A stretch of 64,000 nucleotides of DNA from Dyella flava (GTDB lineage: Bacteria; Pseudomonadota; Gammaproteobacteria; Xanthomonadales; Rhodanobacteraceae), in contig NZ_JADIKE010000034.1 in NCBI RefSeq assembly GCF_016904955.1, forward strand, positions 272,279 to 336,278, written 5' to 3'. How positions within the stretch are numbered: position 1 is the stretch's first letter; each line of letters begins with the position of its first letter. The translations under genes were made by a program, and so were the position numbers. Positions 63,948 to 64,000 of the stretch are shown one piece after another. Below the pieces are notes generated by a model. The model was given only the letters and a program-made list of their open reading frames with translations. It was not told the DNA's origin and made no database searches.

Positions 63948-64000
63948 CCCTGGCGGTGACCTACTCTTGCATGGAAGTCCACACTACCATCGGCGCAGCT
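63948..64000 (-). rRNA. rrf: 5S ribosomal RNA, 3' end (continues past the window)
   Basis: The reverse complement contains GCGCCGATGGTAGTGTGG and GCAAGAGTAGGTCACCGCCA, the conserved 3' half of 5S rRNA. The 5' half lies to the right of the window. A 23S and 16S gene should follow further right, giving a leftward rRNA operon. The exact 3' end is uncertain by two or three bases. Confidence 0.95.

Noticed and set aside
1..64000. CRISPR array, toxin-antitoxin pair, restriction-modification or phage-defence island
   Set aside because: No regularly spaced repeats, Cas, nuclease-methylase or typical paired small genes were seen on either strand.

Overview
The window is ordinary high-GC chromosome of a gammaproteobacterium. 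Gene content fits the order Xanthomonadales, most likely a Dyella/Rhodanobacter/Frateuria-type genus. Grounds for this are a phospholipase D-type PssA, a TonB receptor with the N-terminal style common in that order, DUF1820, a GDSL autotransporter esterase, and a complete ilv-leu operon. The taxonomic placement is inference from protein character; no search was run. Nearly all of the sequence is explained by housekeeping genes. I found no CRISPR array, prophage, integrase or intact insertion sequence.

Layout. 1-12.6 kb: a glutathione S-transferase tail, a secreted M1 aminopeptidase, an alpha/beta hydrolase, a secreted unknown, an ICMT-like methyltransferase and a YgjP-like metalloprotease. 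These are followed by rdgC, an aromatic aminotransferase, ttcA, a DUF465 protein, a GNAT acetyltransferase, a 284-bp palindromic MITE-like element, pssA and a MarR regulator. 12.8-25.8 kb: an attenuated operon holding branched-chain amino acid synthesis in one run (leader peptide, leuA, ilvE, leuC, leuD, leuB, ilvD, ilvC, a VOC gene, ilvG, ilvM, ilvA), with most genes joined by four-base ATGA overlaps. 25.8-30.5 kb: a FosX-like protein, ubiA, a large DUF6311-type membrane protein, comF and a small membrane protein. 30.6-35.4 kb: a biotin cluster, bioB-bioF-trhO-bioH-bioC. 35.4-43.5 kb: an LptA-like protein, tag, an MHYT/V4R sensor pair, a serine/threonine dehydratase, an aldose epimerase, pepN and a small unknown. 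43.7-49.3 kb: a probable small RNA, mnmG, an RDD-family protein and tex. 49.4-56.8 kb: the autotransporter esterase, a YbaY-like lipoprotein, a structured non-coding stretch, an XRE regulator and a TonB receptor. 56.8-64 kb: glyS-glyQ, a lone GspE/PilB-type ATPase, a glutamine amidotransferase, DUF1820, a rhomboid protease, and the terminator plus 5S end of an rRNA operon running leftward out of the right edge.

How it works together. The clearest regulatory logic is at the ilv-leu operon. A 45-residue leader peptide with a dense Leu/Ile/Val run precedes an intrinsic terminator. An eight-base strand at the end of the leader ORF can pair with the terminator's left arm, so ribosome stalling on scarce branched-chain amino acids would release transcription. 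A 17-bp hairpin inside the operon may reset expression between ilvC and the ilvG-ilvM-ilvA part.

The least explained items are non-coding. They are the MITE-like element with a duplicated hairpin that shows a compensatory base-pair change, a roughly 128-nt small RNA candidate before mnmG, a structured leader with competing pairings before the YgjP-like gene, and a folded region around 52.4-52.9 kb. None of these is strong enough to be called a new system.
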